The notes under the pieces: generated by a model
Told to the model about the DNA's origin: nothing
Database searches by the model: none
What the model saw: only the letters and a program-made list of their open reading frames with translations
Source: Mycobacterium sp. URHB0044
Lineage (GTDB): Bacteria > Actinomycetota > Actinomycetes > Mycobacteriales > Mycobacteriaceae
NCBI RefSeq assembly: GCF_000620625.1
Contig: NZ_JIAW01000012.1
Location: 62,001-126,000, forward strand
Reading direction: 5' to 3'
Length of the DNA: 64,000 nt
Position numbers and translations under genes: made by a program
In this document: in pieces, positions 34,953-44,384 of the stretch
How positions within the stretch are numbered: position 1 is the stretch's first letter
Layout: every line of letters starts with the position of its first letter

Positions 34953-36356
34953 TCAGTCAGCTGACGCGGGCCGGCGCCGGTAGCACAACACCGCCGCCGA
35001 CGCGGGCAGCAGTACTGCCGCCAGCACGAGAAGGATCGCGGTAATCCCTCCTCCCATCGACATGCCGCGCTGCTGCAGCATCTCGAGCACGGCACCCGAT
35101 ACCGCAACGCCGACACCCGCAAACGTGACCAGCGACGTCAACGTCAGCCCCGCGGCCGCGCCTGCGCGTTCCGGCGGAACGACCGCCTGCGTCGCCACCG
35201 TGGTGAATGCGTACACCAGGCCCATCGTGAAGCCGCACATCGTCAGGGCGCTCAGGTAGGGCACCCAGTCGTCGGTGATGGCCAGTGCCGCAAGCGAGAT
35301 CGCGGCGAGCACGCCGGTGCCGCCGACGACCACGAGGGGAGCCAACCTCGTCGCGAGTCTGCCGGACAGGACGCCGCCGATCGCCGCACCTGCCGACGGG
35401 CCAAGGAACGCCAGACCGGCCACGAGGGGATCGAGGCCCCGAACCTGCTGCAGGTTCAGCGTCGACAGGTAGATCGTGATGGCGTAGGCGATGTTGCAGA
35501 CGGTGCCCGCGACCACCACGACCACGAAGCGGGAGTCGCGAAGGAGCGAGAGGTCGACCAGCGGCCAGCGGATCCGTCTTTCCGCGATGACGAACGCGAC
35601 CAGCAATCCGGCCGAGACGATGAACGCCGCGATCGTGGCGGGTGACAGCCACCCCCACGCCGAGGCTCGGTCGAAGGTCAACGTGAACAAACCGATCCCG
35701 ATTGTGATCAGGGCAAGGCCGGTGACGTCGATGCGCCGCGGCACCGTGCTGTCCGAAGACTCGGTGATCGTCAGCGCGCCGATGGCGAACGCGCTTGCCG
35801 CCAATGGAACCAGCAGCCAGAAGACCCACCGCCAACCGACCGTCTGTGTCAGCAGGCCGCCGAATACGGGGCCGGCTGCATTGCCCAAACCCGCTATGCC
35901 GTAGGCCCATCCGATGGCACCTGCGGCCCGCGCAGCCGGGAATGCGTTGGTCAGCACACTCACCGACACCGGGAAGATGAACGCTGCGCCCAAGCCTTGC
36001 AGCGCACGGAAGATGACGACCGCGCCCACGGACGGCGCCAGCGCACAGAACACCGACGCGACGGCGAACAGCGCAATGCCACCCAGCAGTGCCCGGCGGC
36101 GCCCCAATACGTCGCCGATCCGTCCGGCCGGCACCATGAACGCCCCAAGCGTCAGCATGTAGACACTGATCACCCACTGCAGGTCGGTGGAGCTGCTGTG
36201 CAAATCTCGAGCCATCCGCGGCAGGGCCAGATTCATCGCGAAGTAGTCGATCTGCACGCAGAACAGTGCGGTCGACACGGCAGCCAGCACCCACCGGGAC
36301 CGGGTGGTGCTCGCCGCCGGAGGCACGCACCGACGATATCGCGGCGGTGACGGCAT
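34953..36356 (-). CDS. MFS drug-efflux type transporter (DHA2-like)
   Basis: A 467-aa major-facilitator protein from ATG 36356; an upstream in-frame ATG at 36422 would add a non-hydrophobic Trp/Arg-rich leader. Twelve to fourteen helices are visible. The DHA motif A-like loop reads GRIGDVLGRRRALLGG and motif B/C features include LGAAFIFPVSVSVLTNAFP and GWAYGIAGLGNAAGPVFGG. Such proteins export drugs, dyes or lipids with protons. No regulator is next to it. Divergent from the SHOCT-like gene, with 110 bp between starts. Confidence 0.85.
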   Translation of the reverse strand: MPSPPRYRRCVPPAASTTRSRWVLAAVSTALFCVQIDYFAMNLALPRMARDLHSSSTDLQWVISVYMLTLGAFMVPAGRIGDVLGRRRALLGGIALFAVASVFCALAPSVGAVVIFRALQGLGAAFIFPVSVSVLTNAFPAARAAGAIGWAYGIAGLGNAAGPVFGGLLTQTVGWRWVFWLLVPLAASAFAIGALTITESSDSTVPRRIDVTGLALITIGIGLFTLTFDRASAWGWLSPATIAAFIVSAGLLVAFVIAERRIRWPLVDLSLLRDSRFVVVVVAGTVCNIAYAITIYLSTLNLQQVRGLDPLVAGLAFLGPSAGAAIGGVLSGRLATRLAPLVVVGGTGVLAAISLAALAITDDWVPYLSALTMCGFTMGLVYAFTTVATQAVVPPERAGAAAGLTLTSLVTFAGVGVAVSGAVLEMLQQRGMSMGGGITAILLVLAAVLLPASAAVLCYRRRPASAD

Positions 36357-36466
36357 CGATGTTAGCCACACAGTCACGCAACTCGGCCAAAAATCGCGAC
36401 TTGACGTTACTCTGACCTGCAAGAGTGCCCGGCTGACGACGCCCGGCTGACCGAGGGGGATGGCAG

Positions 36467-37336
36467 ATGTTGGGTCGCTATCTGAAGGCGCAGCTCATGG
36501 TGCTGCTGTGTGGTGGCCTGGTTGGGCCGATCTTCCTGGTGACGTACTTCTGGCTGGGTCAGATGAGCATCATCAAGTGGATGTTCTGGGTCGGTCTGCT
36601 GATCACCGCGGCCGACGTGCTGATCGCACTGGCGCTCGCGAACTACGGCGCCAAGTCCGACCACAAGACCCAGATGCTGGAGGCCACCGGGGTCTTGGCG
36701 CTGGCGCAGATCACCGGCATCAAGGAGACCGGAACCCGGATCAACGACCAGCCGCTGGTGAAGCTCGACCTGCATATCGAGGGGCCGGGTCTGACACCGT
36801 TCGACACGCAGGATTCGGTGATCGCCTCGGTGACGCGGCTGCCCATGATCACAGGACGCAAACTGGCCGTCCTCGTCGACCCGGTCACCAATCAGTATCA
36901 GATCGATTGGAACCGAAGCGCTTTGGTGACGGGAATCGTGCCTGCGCAGTTCTCCCTCGCCGACGACAACCGAACCTACGACCTGTCGGGGCAGGCCGGG
37001 CCGCTGATGGAGATCATGCAGATCCTCAAAGCCAACAACGTGCCGATGAACGGCACCATCGACATCCGGTCCAATCCCGCGGTGCGCCAGCAGGTGATGG
37101 ACGTGGTACGTCGCACCGCGGCCCAGCAGGTGCCGCCGCCTGCGCACATGGCACCCCCGCCTGCGCCACCCCAGCCCCCACCCGTCGGCGCGTGGACTCC
37201 GCCGGTCGCAGCCATGGCGGCCCCGCAGCCGTCGACCGCACAGCGGTTGCAGGAACTGGAGACACTGCGCGCGATGGGCACCATCTCCGATGCGGAGTAC
37301 GCGACGAAGCGCCAGCAGATCCTCTCCGACCTGTAG
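36467..37336 (+). CDS. Two-helix membrane protein with SHOCT-like C-terminus
   Basis: A 289-aa protein. Two membrane helices (about 9-33 and 38-60) are followed by a cytosolic beta-rich domain (ILxGIKETGTRINDQPLVKLDLHIEG and CTRLPMITGRKLAVLVDP-like strands), then a Pro-rich linker (about 222-262). A C-terminal helical hairpin, LETLRAMGTISDAEYATKRQQIL, is the SHOCT/short C-terminal oligomerisation type. Function unknown; SHOCT ends occur in many bacterial membrane proteins. Confidence 0.7.
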   Translation: MLGRYLKAQLMVLLCGGLVGPIFLVTYFWLGQMSIIKWMFWVGLLITAADVLIALALANYGAKSDHKTQMLEATGVLALAQITGIKETGTRINDQPLVKLDLHIEGPGLTPFDTQDSVIASVTRLPMITGRKLAVLVDPVTNQYQIDWNRSALVTGIVPAQFSLADDNRTYDLSGQAGPLMEIMQILKANNVPMNGTIDIRSNPAVRQQVMDVVRRTAAQQVPPPAHMAPPPAPPQPPPVGAWTPPVAAMAAPQPSTAQRLQELETLRAMGTISDAEYATKRQQILSDL

Positions 37337-37499
37337 AAAGTTTGCTGGCGTAATGCCACCACGTCGGAACCACAAGGGATGCACCGGTTTCGGCAGTTCC
37401 AGTTGATCGATGCGGCCACCACGGCCGCGTTGATCGGATATTCTGCCCAGGTTCGAGGTCGTGGCAGTGTTGCCTCACTGAGAAGCCGGGGTGTGGACG

Positions 37500-38945
37500 A
37501 TGGCAACTACCGAAGTGGAGACTGCACCGAAAGATCAGAAGGTCAGTCTTCCGACTCTGACGGCGATGGTCATCGGATCGATGATCGGATCCGGCGTCTT
37601 CCTCTTGCCGCGTCGGTTCGGCACCGAGACCGGCGTGCTCGGCGCCGTCATCGCCTGGACCATCGCCGGTACTGGAATGTTGATGCTGGCCTTCGTCTTT
37701 CAGCGCCTGGCGATGCGCAAACCGGATCTGGACGCGGGCATCTTCGCGTACGCCAAGGCAGGGTTCGGCGACTACGTGGGATTCAATTCGGCCATCGGAT
37801 ACTGGGCATCGGCCTGCGCGGGAAACACCTCGTATTGGGTGCTCATCACCGCAACGCTGAGCGCGCTTGTGCCGGGCTTCGGCGGCGGCGACACGGTGCT
37901 CGCAGTGGTGGTGTCCGCCATCTGTGTGTGGCTGTTCGCCCTGCTCGTAATGCGCGGCGTCAAGGACGCCGCGGTCATCAATTACATCGTCACCATTGCC
38001 AAGGTCGTGCCGATCTTGGTGTTCATCGTGATCGCGATCATCGCGTTCAAGGCCGACGTCTTTGCCGACAACTTCTGGGGCGGCGAGGGATACACGTTCG
38101 CGTCGATCTGGGACCAGGCCACCGGGACCATGCTGATCACGGTCTTCGTGTTCCTGGGCATCGAAGGCGCGAGTGTCTACTCGCGGATGGCGCGCAAGCG
38201 CGAGGACGTCGGACGGGCCACCGTCATCGGGTTCCTCGGTGTGCTGAGCGTTTTCGCACTGGTCACGCTGGTGTCGTATGGCGTGATGCCACAGGGCGAA
38301 CTCGCCAACGTCAGTCAGCCGTCGATGGCGGCGGTGCTGGAATCCGTTGTCGGGCATTGGGGATCGATCTTCATCCGAGTGGGTGTGATCGTGTCCGTGC
38401 TGGGCGCCTATCTCGCTTGGACGCTGATGTCCGCCGAGGTTCTCTACATTCCCGCCAAGACCGATGACATGCCGCGATTCCTTGCCCGCACGAACAGTCA
38501 CGGCGCGCCGGTCGCCGCGCTGATGATGGCGGCCGGGCTGATCTCGCTGCTGCTCGTTGCGCTGTTGTTCGCCTCTGACGCGCTGGATTTCATGCTCGAC
38601 CTGACTGCCGCGCTATCGCTGATTCCGTATCTGCTCGCGGCCGCCTATGCGCTGAAGTTGACCGCAACCCGTGAGACCTACGGGGGTGGCAAATCGCTCG
38701 TTCCAGACATGGTGATCGCCGCGGTGGCAACGATCTACACGTTGTTTCTGATTTACGCGGCGGGATTCGACAAGCTGCTGCTGTCGTGCATCCTGTACGC
38801 GCCCGCCGCCGCGCTGTACTTCAAGGCCCGGCGCGAACGCAGTCTGCGAGTGTTCAGCCCCGCCGAACTGGTGTTGTTCGCCATCATCGTGGTGGGCGCC
38901 CTGGCCGGCGTGGTGAGCCTTGCAACCGGTGCGATCGAGATCTAG
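37500..38945 (+). CDS. APC-family arginine/ornithine (or basic amino acid/polyamine) antiporter
   Basis: A 481-aa permease with about 12 helices, starting at ATG 37500 (GTG 37491 is in frame). Helix I carries AMVIGSMIGSGVFLLPRRFG, the APC substrate-binding signature, and helix VI carries FVFLGIEGASVYSRMARKREDVG. The APA/ArcD-like group exchanges arginine for ornithine or polyamine. Position 17 bp ahead of an arginine deiminase gene strongly supports arginine uptake with ornithine/citrulline export for that enzyme. Confidence 0.85.
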   Translation: MATTEVETAPKDQKVSLPTLTAMVIGSMIGSGVFLLPRRFGTETGVLGAVIAWTIAGTGMLMLAFVFQRLAMRKPDLDAGIFAYAKAGFGDYVGFNSAIGYWASACAGNTSYWVLITATLSALVPGFGGGDTVLAVVVSAICVWLFALLVMRGVKDAAVINYIVTIAKVVPILVFIVIAIIAFKADVFADNFWGGEGYTFASIWDQATGTMLITVFVFLGIEGASVYSRMARKREDVGRATVIGFLGVLSVFALVTLVSYGVMPQGELANVSQPSMAAVLESVVGHWGSIFIRVGVIVSVLGAYLAWTLMSAEVLYIPAKTDDMPRFLARTNSHGAPVAALMMAAGLISLLLVALLFASDALDFMLDLTAALSLIPYLLAAAYALKLTATRETYGGGKSLVPDMVIAAVATIYTLFLIYAAGFDKLLLSCILYAPAAALYFKARRERSLRVFSPAELVLFAIIVVGALAGVVSLATGAIEI

Positions 38946-38962
38946 CGACGAAGGGACCGACC

Positions 38963-40228
38963 ATGACGCAACCCACGAGCGCCACGCAACCCTCACAGGC
39001 CTACGGGGTGCACTCCGAGGTCGGCAAGCTGCACAAGGTGCTGGTCTGCTCGCCCGGCCTGGCCCACGAACGGCTGACCCCGACCAACTGTGACGAGCTG
39101 TTGTTCGACGACGTGCTGTGGGTGCAAAATGCGCGCCGCGACCACTTCGACTTCATGGACAAGATGCGCGACCGCGGCGTAGAGGTCGTCGAGTTGCACG
39201 ACGTCCTGACCGAAACCGTCTCGGACCCGGCGGCGAAGGCCTGGCTGCTGGACCGCAAGATCGTGCCGAACGAGGTGGGCCTCGGGCTGGTCGACGACAC
39301 CCGCGGGTTCCTGGACTCGCTGCCCTCCAGCCGGCTGGCCGAACTCTTGATCGGCGGCCTGTCCACGCGCGATCTGCCCGCCGAGATCAACTCGGGTTAC
39401 CGGGCGCTCGCCCGCGAAGCGAGCGGTGTCACCGAATATCTGATGCCGCCGCTGCCCAACACCCTCTACACCCGCGACACCACTTGCTGGATCTACGGAG
39501 GCTTGACGCTCAATCCGTTGTTCTGGGCTGCCCGCCACGACGAAACCTTGTTGATGAAGGCGATTTACGAGTTCCATCCCGACTTCGTCGGCTCGCGGGT
39601 GTGGTGGGGCGATCCCGAAAGTGTCTGGGGGATGGCCACAATCGAGGGCGGCGACGTGTTGGTGCCGGGCAACGGGGTCGTCATCATCGGCATGAGCGAA
39701 CGCACCTCGCGGCAGGCGATTACCCAGGTGGCCGCGACGTTGTTCGCCGAGGGCGCCGCCGAGAAGGTGATCGTCGCGGGCATGCCCAAACTGCGCGCGG
39801 CAATGCATCTCGACACCGTCTTCACCTTCGCCGACCGCGACGTGGTGACCATCTATCCGGACATCGTCGACAACATGCAGACCTTCACGCTGCTACCCGG
39901 CGACTCGGCACACGGTGTCGACGTGGTCGTCGAGTCGAAGCCGTTCGTCGAGGTGGTGGCCGCGGCGTTGGGTCTGGCGGAGTTGCGGGTCGTGGAAACG
40001 GGCGGCAGCCGGTACGACTCCGAGCGGCAGCAGTGGGACAGCGGCAACAACCTCGTCGCCGTCGAACCGGGCGTGGTGTTCGCCTACGACCGCAACATCC
40101 ACACCAACTCGCTGCTGCGCAAGGCCGGAATAGAGGTCATCACGATCGTCGGCGCCGAACTGGGCCGCGGGCGGGGCGGCGGGCACTGCATGACCTGCCC
40201 GATCACCAGGAGCCCCGTCGACTACTGA
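38963..40228 (+). CDS. arcA: Arginine deiminase
   Basis: A 421-aa enzyme that hydrolyses arginine to citrulline and ammonia. Start at ATG 38963, with AAGGGA upstream. The active site is complete: FTRDTTCWIYGG-type loop (TLYTRDTTCW), EGGDVLV, HLDTVFTFADRD for the His/Asp, and the C-terminal GGGHCMTCPITRSP with nucleophile Cys409. It works with the antiporter just upstream. No arcB or arcC lies in the window, so the citrulline route is not the full ATP-yielding pathway here. It gives nitrogen and acid tolerance at least. Confidence 0.93.
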   Translation: MTQPTSATQPSQAYGVHSEVGKLHKVLVCSPGLAHERLTPTNCDELLFDDVLWVQNARRDHFDFMDKMRDRGVEVVELHDVLTETVSDPAAKAWLLDRKIVPNEVGLGLVDDTRGFLDSLPSSRLAELLIGGLSTRDLPAEINSGYRALAREASGVTEYLMPPLPNTLYTRDTTCWIYGGLTLNPLFWAARHDETLLMKAIYEFHPDFVGSRVWWGDPESVWGMATIEGGDVLVPGNGVVIIGMSERTSRQAITQVAATLFAEGAAEKVIVAGMPKLRAAMHLDTVFTFADRDVVTIYPDIVDNMQTFTLLPGDSAHGVDVVVESKPFVEVVAAALGLAELRVVETGGSRYDSERQQWDSGNNLVAVEPGVVFAYDRNIHTNSLLRKAGIEVITIVGAELGRGRGGGHCMTCPITRSPVDY

Positions 40229-40229
40229 C

Positions 40230-40243
40230 TAGAACACGTTCCA
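40230..40243 (+). promoter_or_regulatory. KstR-consensus palindrome
   Basis: TAGAACACGTTCCA fits exactly the 14-bp KstR consensus TnnAACnnGTTnnA, the operator of the mycobacterial sterol-catabolism repressor. It is 59 bp before the SDR start codon, directly after the arcA stop. A single 14-base match could be chance, but its position in the short promoter gap is suggestive. Confidence 0.5.
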
Positions 40244-40301
40244 GTTTTGCTGCTAGCCTGAGCGCAGTTATGCGCACCAGGCGGTGACGAAAGGACTGGC
40301 A

Positions 40302-41156
40302 ATGGCGGCAGTTGACGGAACGCTCGAAGGCCGGGTGGCATTCGTCACCGGAGCGGCCCGCGGGCAGGGTAGGGCCCATGCGGTGCGCTTGGCCGCCGAG
40401 GGCGCCGACATCATCGCCATCGACGTCTGCGGGCCCGTCGCCGAGTCGATCACCTATCCGGCGGCGACGTCCGAGGAACTGGCCGAGACCGTGCGTGCGG
40501 TCGAGGCAGCGGGACGCAAGGTGCTCGCGCGAGAAGTCGACATCCGCGATCTCGCGGCCCAGCAGCAGGTGGTCGCCGACGGCATCGAGCAGTTCGGTCG
40601 GCTCGACATCGTGGTGGCGAACGCGGGCGTACTCAGCTGGGGCCGGATGTTCGAGATGTCCGAAGAACAGTGGGACACCGTCATCGACGTGAACCTGAAC
40701 GGGACGTGGCGCACCATCCGCGCCGCGGTGCCCGCGATGATTGAGGCGGGCAACGGCGGGTCGATCATCGTCGTCAGTTCGTCGGCCGGGCTCAAGGCCA
40801 CCCCGGGCAACGGCCACTACGCCGCGTCCAAACACGGTCTGGTCGCCATCACCAACGCGCTCGCACTCGAGGTGGGGGAGTTCGGAATTCGGGTCAACTC
40901 GATCCACCCCTACTCGATCGACACCCCGATGGTCGAGCGCGACGCGATGATGGCCGTGTTCAGCAAGTACCCGAACTACCTGCACGCCTTCGCGCCGATG
41001 CCGCTGCATCCGGTCAACCACGAGGGCAAGAAGGGGCTGCAGGAATTCATGACCCCAGAAGAGGTTTCGGACGTGGTGGCGTGGCTGGCCGGCGACGGCT
41101 CGGCAACCATCTCCGGATCGCAGATCGCCGTCGACCGCGGGACGATGAAGTACTGA
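40302..41156 (+). CDS. Mycofactocin-coupled SDR-family oxidoreductase
   Basis: A 284-aa short-chain dehydrogenase, ATG 40302 with AAAGGA upstream. The Rossmann loop is TGAARGQG, the active site is SS..Tyr173-AAS-Lys177, and the NAD-specifying DVCGPVAESI is followed by an insert (about 48-72) that is typical of SDRs whose NAD(H) is not exchanged and which hand electrons to mycofactocin. It matches Rv0687, and a complete mft cluster lies 7 kb away. The substrate is probably an alcohol or sterol-derived hydroxyl, which would fit the KstR-like site. Confidence 0.88.
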   Translation: MAAVDGTLEGRVAFVTGAARGQGRAHAVRLAAEGADIIAIDVCGPVAESITYPAATSEELAETVRAVEAAGRKVLAREVDIRDLAAQQQVVADGIEQFGRLDIVVANAGVLSWGRMFEMSEEQWDTVIDVNLNGTWRTIRAAVPAMIEAGNGGSIIVVSSSAGLKATPGNGHYAASKHGLVAITNALALEVGEFGIRVNSIHPYSIDTPMVERDAMMAVFSKYPNYLHAFAPMPLHPVNHEGKKGLQEFMTPEEVSDVVAWLAGDGSATISGSQIAVDRGTMKY

Positions 41157-41228
41157 TCGTCGCGCCGACCGATAAGCGCTGAGCGAACGGCGCTGTCGTC
41201 ACCGCTGGTGTCTCGGTACGTTCACGGC

Positions 41229-41960
41229 ATGACTGCAGTGAGCACTTCGACGTTCGACTACGCCTACGACGGCCTCGACCTGGAGGCGGTGGTGGTATCC
41301 GGCGAAGATCCGAATGTGCCAACCGTGCTGGTGTTCCACGGCATGGAGGGCCGCAGCGACGCCCAGGTGGAGTTCTGCCACCGGCTCGCTGCGACGGGCT
41401 ACCGGAGCGTGGCCGTCGACCTGTTCGGCATTGGCGTCAGCCGGGCCGTCGCCCTCGACGGCATGGACGCGGGTGCCGCCGCGATGACCGCCCTGATGGA
41501 GGACCGTGAGATGTTGCGCGACAGGATGTTCGGCGTCGTCGACATTCTCGCCGGGTCGCCTGGTGTCGAGCGCGACGCGATGGCCGCGATCGGTTTCTGC
41601 TTCGGCGGCCTGTGCATGCTCGACCTGGCGCGGCACGGAACGCACCTCAAGGCCGTCGCCAGCTTCCACGGCATACTCACGCCACCGCCGCAGACCCCCG
41701 ATTCGCCGATCTCCACCCGCATCGCGGTCTACCACGGCTGGGAGGACCCGTTCGCTCCACCGGCCGACGTCGTCGCGCTGGGGGCCGAGTTGACTGCGCG
41801 GGGTGCCGACTGGCAGGTGCATGCCTACGGCCATGCGATGCACGCGTTCATGGCGCCGTTCGCCAACGCCCCCGAGCGGGGCATTCAGTACGACGCGACC
41901 ACGGCGCGGCGCGCGTGGGCCAGCCTGCTCGACATGCTGGGGGAGACGTTCGACCGTTAG
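41229..41960 (+). CDS. Dienelactone-hydrolase family protein
   Basis: A 243-aa alpha/beta hydrolase of the dienelactone hydrolase type from ATG 41229; GTG 41208 in frame is possible. The nucleophile is Cys124 in GFCFGGLC, with Asp in YHGWEDPF and His in GHAMHAFMAP, the Cys-Asp-His triad of the family. The oxyanion strand is VLVFHGMEG. Substrate unknown; dienelactone hydrolases open lactone or ester bonds. It converges with the USP gene, overlapping it by four bases. Confidence 0.85.
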   Translation: MTAVSTSTFDYAYDGLDLEAVVVSGEDPNVPTVLVFHGMEGRSDAQVEFCHRLAATGYRSVAVDLFGIGVSRAVALDGMDAGAAAMTALMEDREMLRDRMFGVVDILAGSPGVERDAMAAIGFCFGGLCMLDLARHGTHLKAVASFHGILTPPPQTPDSPISTRIAVYHGWEDPFAPPADVVALGAELTARGADWQVHAYGHAMHAFMAPFANAPERGIQYDATTARRAWASLLDMLGETFDR

Positions 41961-42838
41961 TTCGGTAGTGCCAGCACCGGGACCGGGCTGTGCCGGATGA
42001 TCTTGGCGCCCTTGGAGCCCAGGAAGACCCGGGCGATCGCGCCCTGCGGCGACGTGCCGATGGCCAGCAGTTCGCCGTCGATCCATTCCGCGGCGTCGAG
42101 CGCCTGATCCCAGCCGTTGCCGGTGACCACCTGCAGTTCGACGTCGTCACCGACCAGCCCGCCGGTCTTCAACTCCGCCAACGCCTCTCGCGCATTTGCT
42201 GCCCAGGATTCGAGGATCGAATCCTCGGCGTGAAGTCCCACCTCGGGCGGGTACATGGTGCGGCCACGCACGGCGAACGTGATGACCCGCATCGGGACCT
42301 CGAGCCGTGCCGCGAGCGCCGCAACCCGCTCCACCACGTGCCGCGACTCGGGCGTGCCGGGGTACGCGCAGGTGATCCGGGTCAGTCCGTGCGTCTTGGA
42401 GCCGCGGTAGCCACGCGGGCTGATCGCCAGCGGCACGGGCGACGAGTGCAGCAGCCGGTCCGCGGTCGACCCGATCACGACCTGCCCGAGCTTGCCGTCG
42501 GCCGCAGAGCCCAGTACGAGCGCGTCGGCCTTCAATTCCTCGGCGGCGATGAGCAGACCCCCGGGCGCCGAGCGGTGCGCGTACTTGTGGAAGCCGACCT
42601 CGAGTTCGGCATCCAGTGCGCCGATGAGCTGCCGAGCCTGGGCCGCTGAGTCCGCCGCGAGTCGGTCGGCGTAATGCGCGTACTCGGCGTCGATGCGGGC
42701 CGGCGACGGCGTGGTCCACGGCTTGGGGACGACGGTGACGACCGCAAGCGACGTCCTCAGCGTCTTGGCCGCCTCGACACCGAGGTGCAGCGCCCCAAGC
42801 CCGCCCTTGCCGGCCAGGTAGCCGACGACGACGGTCAT
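41957..42838 (-). CDS. Universal stress protein (tandem USP domains)
   Basis: A 293-aa protein with two USP domains. Domain 1 starts MTVVVGYLAGKGG and ends with ALVLGSAADGKLGQVVIGSTADRLLHSSPVPLAI, the G-2x-G-9x-G-S/T nucleotide-binding motif. Domain 2 has LLAIGTSPQGAIARVFLGSKGAKIIRHSPVPVLAL. It is like Rv2319c and overlaps the upstream amino-acid permease gene by 4 bp (ATGA). Probably binds ATP and may regulate transport or arginine catabolism. Confidence 0.87.
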   Translation of the reverse strand: MTVVVGYLAGKGGLGALHLGVEAAKTLRTSLAVVTVVPKPWTTPSPARIDAEYAHYADRLAADSAAQARQLIGALDAELEVGFHKYAHRSAPGGLLIAAEELKADALVLGSAADGKLGQVVIGSTADRLLHSSPVPLAISPRGYRGSKTHGLTRITCAYPGTPESRHVVERVAALAARLEVPMRVITFAVRGRTMYPPEVGLHAEDSILESWAANAREALAELKTGGLVGDDVELQVVTGNGWDQALDAAEWIDGELLAIGTSPQGAIARVFLGSKGAKIIRHSPVPVLALPN

Positions 42839-44346
42839 TGACCATCCCTCGGCGGAGTGAGTTCGTCTGGCGGCAGGAGCACTTCGTCCTCCGTCGGCGC
42901 GGCGGTCGGGATGAGGCCGTCGCCCCCGTCGTTGAGCGCGCTGTGATGCCTGCTCCACAGCAAGTAGAAGACCAGCGCCACCGCGACCCAGATGCTGAAC
43001 GCGATCCAGGTGTACCAATGCAGGCTGTAGAGGATGTAGCCACACGCGAGGATCGACAGAACCGGTGTGACCGGGTACAGCGGCACCTTGAACGCGCGGG
43101 GCAGGTCTGGCTCGCGGACCCGCAGAATGATCACCCCGAGCGAGACGATGATGAATGCGACGAGGGTGCCGATCGACACCATGTCGGCAAGCTTGTCGAG
43201 CGCCACGAAGCCGGCCAGGATCGAGACCACGACGGCAACGATGATGGTGTTGCCGACCGGCGTCATCGTCTTCGGGTTGACCTTGGCGAACCGGGCAGGC
43301 AGCAGACCGTCGCGCCCCATGGCGAAGAGGATGCGGGTCTGTCCGTACATCACCACCAGGGTGACCGAGAAGATGGAGATCACGGCACCGGCAGCCAAAA
43401 CGGTGCTGGCCCAGGTGCTTCCGGTGACGTTGTCGAGGATGGTGGCCAGGCCGGCCTCCTCCTGATTCTCGAACTCCTGCCAGGGCTGGGTGCCGAGAGC
43501 GGCGACCGTCACCAGCACGTACACGCTGGTCACGATGATCAGTGCGGCGATGATGGCCTTGGGCATCGTGTGCTGTGGATCCTTGACCTCGTCGCCTGCG
43601 GTGGAGACGGCGTCGAGACCGATGTACGAGAAGAAGATCGTGCCTGCAGCCGCGCCGATGCCCGCTACTCCGAAGGGGGCGAAGTCGGCGAAGTGGTCGG
43701 CGTTGAAGGCGGTGAACGCGATGATCGCGAACAGCGCCAGCACGCCGAGCTTGATCACCACCATGACGGTGTTCACGGCTGCCGACTCGCTGGCGCCCCT
43801 GATCAGCAGAAGTGCACACATCACGATCAGCGCGATCGCGGGCAGGTTGACCCAGCCGGGATCGGCGTCCCATGGCGCCGCAGTGAGAACGTGCGGTATC
43901 TGCACGCCGAACAGGTTGTCGAGCAGCTTGTTGAGGTAACCGCTCCATCCCACGGCAACCGCGGCGATCGATACGCCGTACTCGAGGAGCAGGCAAGCCG
44001 CGACGCCCATCGCGACGAATTCGCCGAGCGTGGTGTACGCGTACGAGTAGGTCGAGCCCGAAACCGGTACCGCCGACGCCAATTCGGCATAACAGATGGC
44101 GGCAAGCCCCGCAGCGATGCCCGCGATGATGAACGAGACGACGACGGAGGGCCCGGCACCCGGCACCGCCACCGACAGCACGAAGAAGATGCCGGTGCCG
44201 ACCGTGGCGCCGACACCGAACATCGTCAGCTGGAAGGTTCCGATTGTCCGGTGGAGGTGATCGGATGCCCCATGGGCGACGGGTGCTCCGATCACGGGTC
44301 GACGCCGCAGCATCTGCTCGGTGAGGCTTACGTTCGGCGATGTCAT
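42835..44346 (-). CDS. rocE: APC-family amino-acid permease (RocE-like)
   Basis: A 503-aa transporter from ATG 44346 (GGAGG upstream), with 12 or more helices. The helix I signature is MFGVGATVGTGIFFVLSV, and helix VI holds FFSYIGLDAVSTAGDEVKDPQ, as in CAT/YfnA-type cationic amino-acid permeases. It stands with the USP gene and rocD, in the order of M. tuberculosis Rv2319c-Rv2320c-Rv2321c, so arginine or ornithine is the expected substrate. The symbol follows that synteny. Confidence 0.8.
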   Translation of the reverse strand: MTSPNVSLTEQMLRRRPVIGAPVAHGASDHLHRTIGTFQLTMFGVGATVGTGIFFVLSVAVPGAGPSVVVSFIIAGIAAGLAAICYAELASAVPVSGSTYSYAYTTLGEFVAMGVAACLLLEYGVSIAAVAVGWSGYLNKLLDNLFGVQIPHVLTAAPWDADPGWVNLPAIALIVMCALLLIRGASESAAVNTVMVVIKLGVLALFAIIAFTAFNADHFADFAPFGVAGIGAAAGTIFFSYIGLDAVSTAGDEVKDPQHTMPKAIIAALIIVTSVYVLVTVAALGTQPWQEFENQEEAGLATILDNVTGSTWASTVLAAGAVISIFSVTLVVMYGQTRILFAMGRDGLLPARFAKVNPKTMTPVGNTIIVAVVVSILAGFVALDKLADMVSIGTLVAFIIVSLGVIILRVREPDLPRAFKVPLYPVTPVLSILACGYILYSLHWYTWIAFSIWVAVALVFYLLWSRHHSALNDGGDGLIPTAAPTEDEVLLPPDELTPPRDGQ

Positions 44347-44384
44347 GGTGCCTCCTGAGCAGGCTGCGGAGCTGTGAGTCGAAC

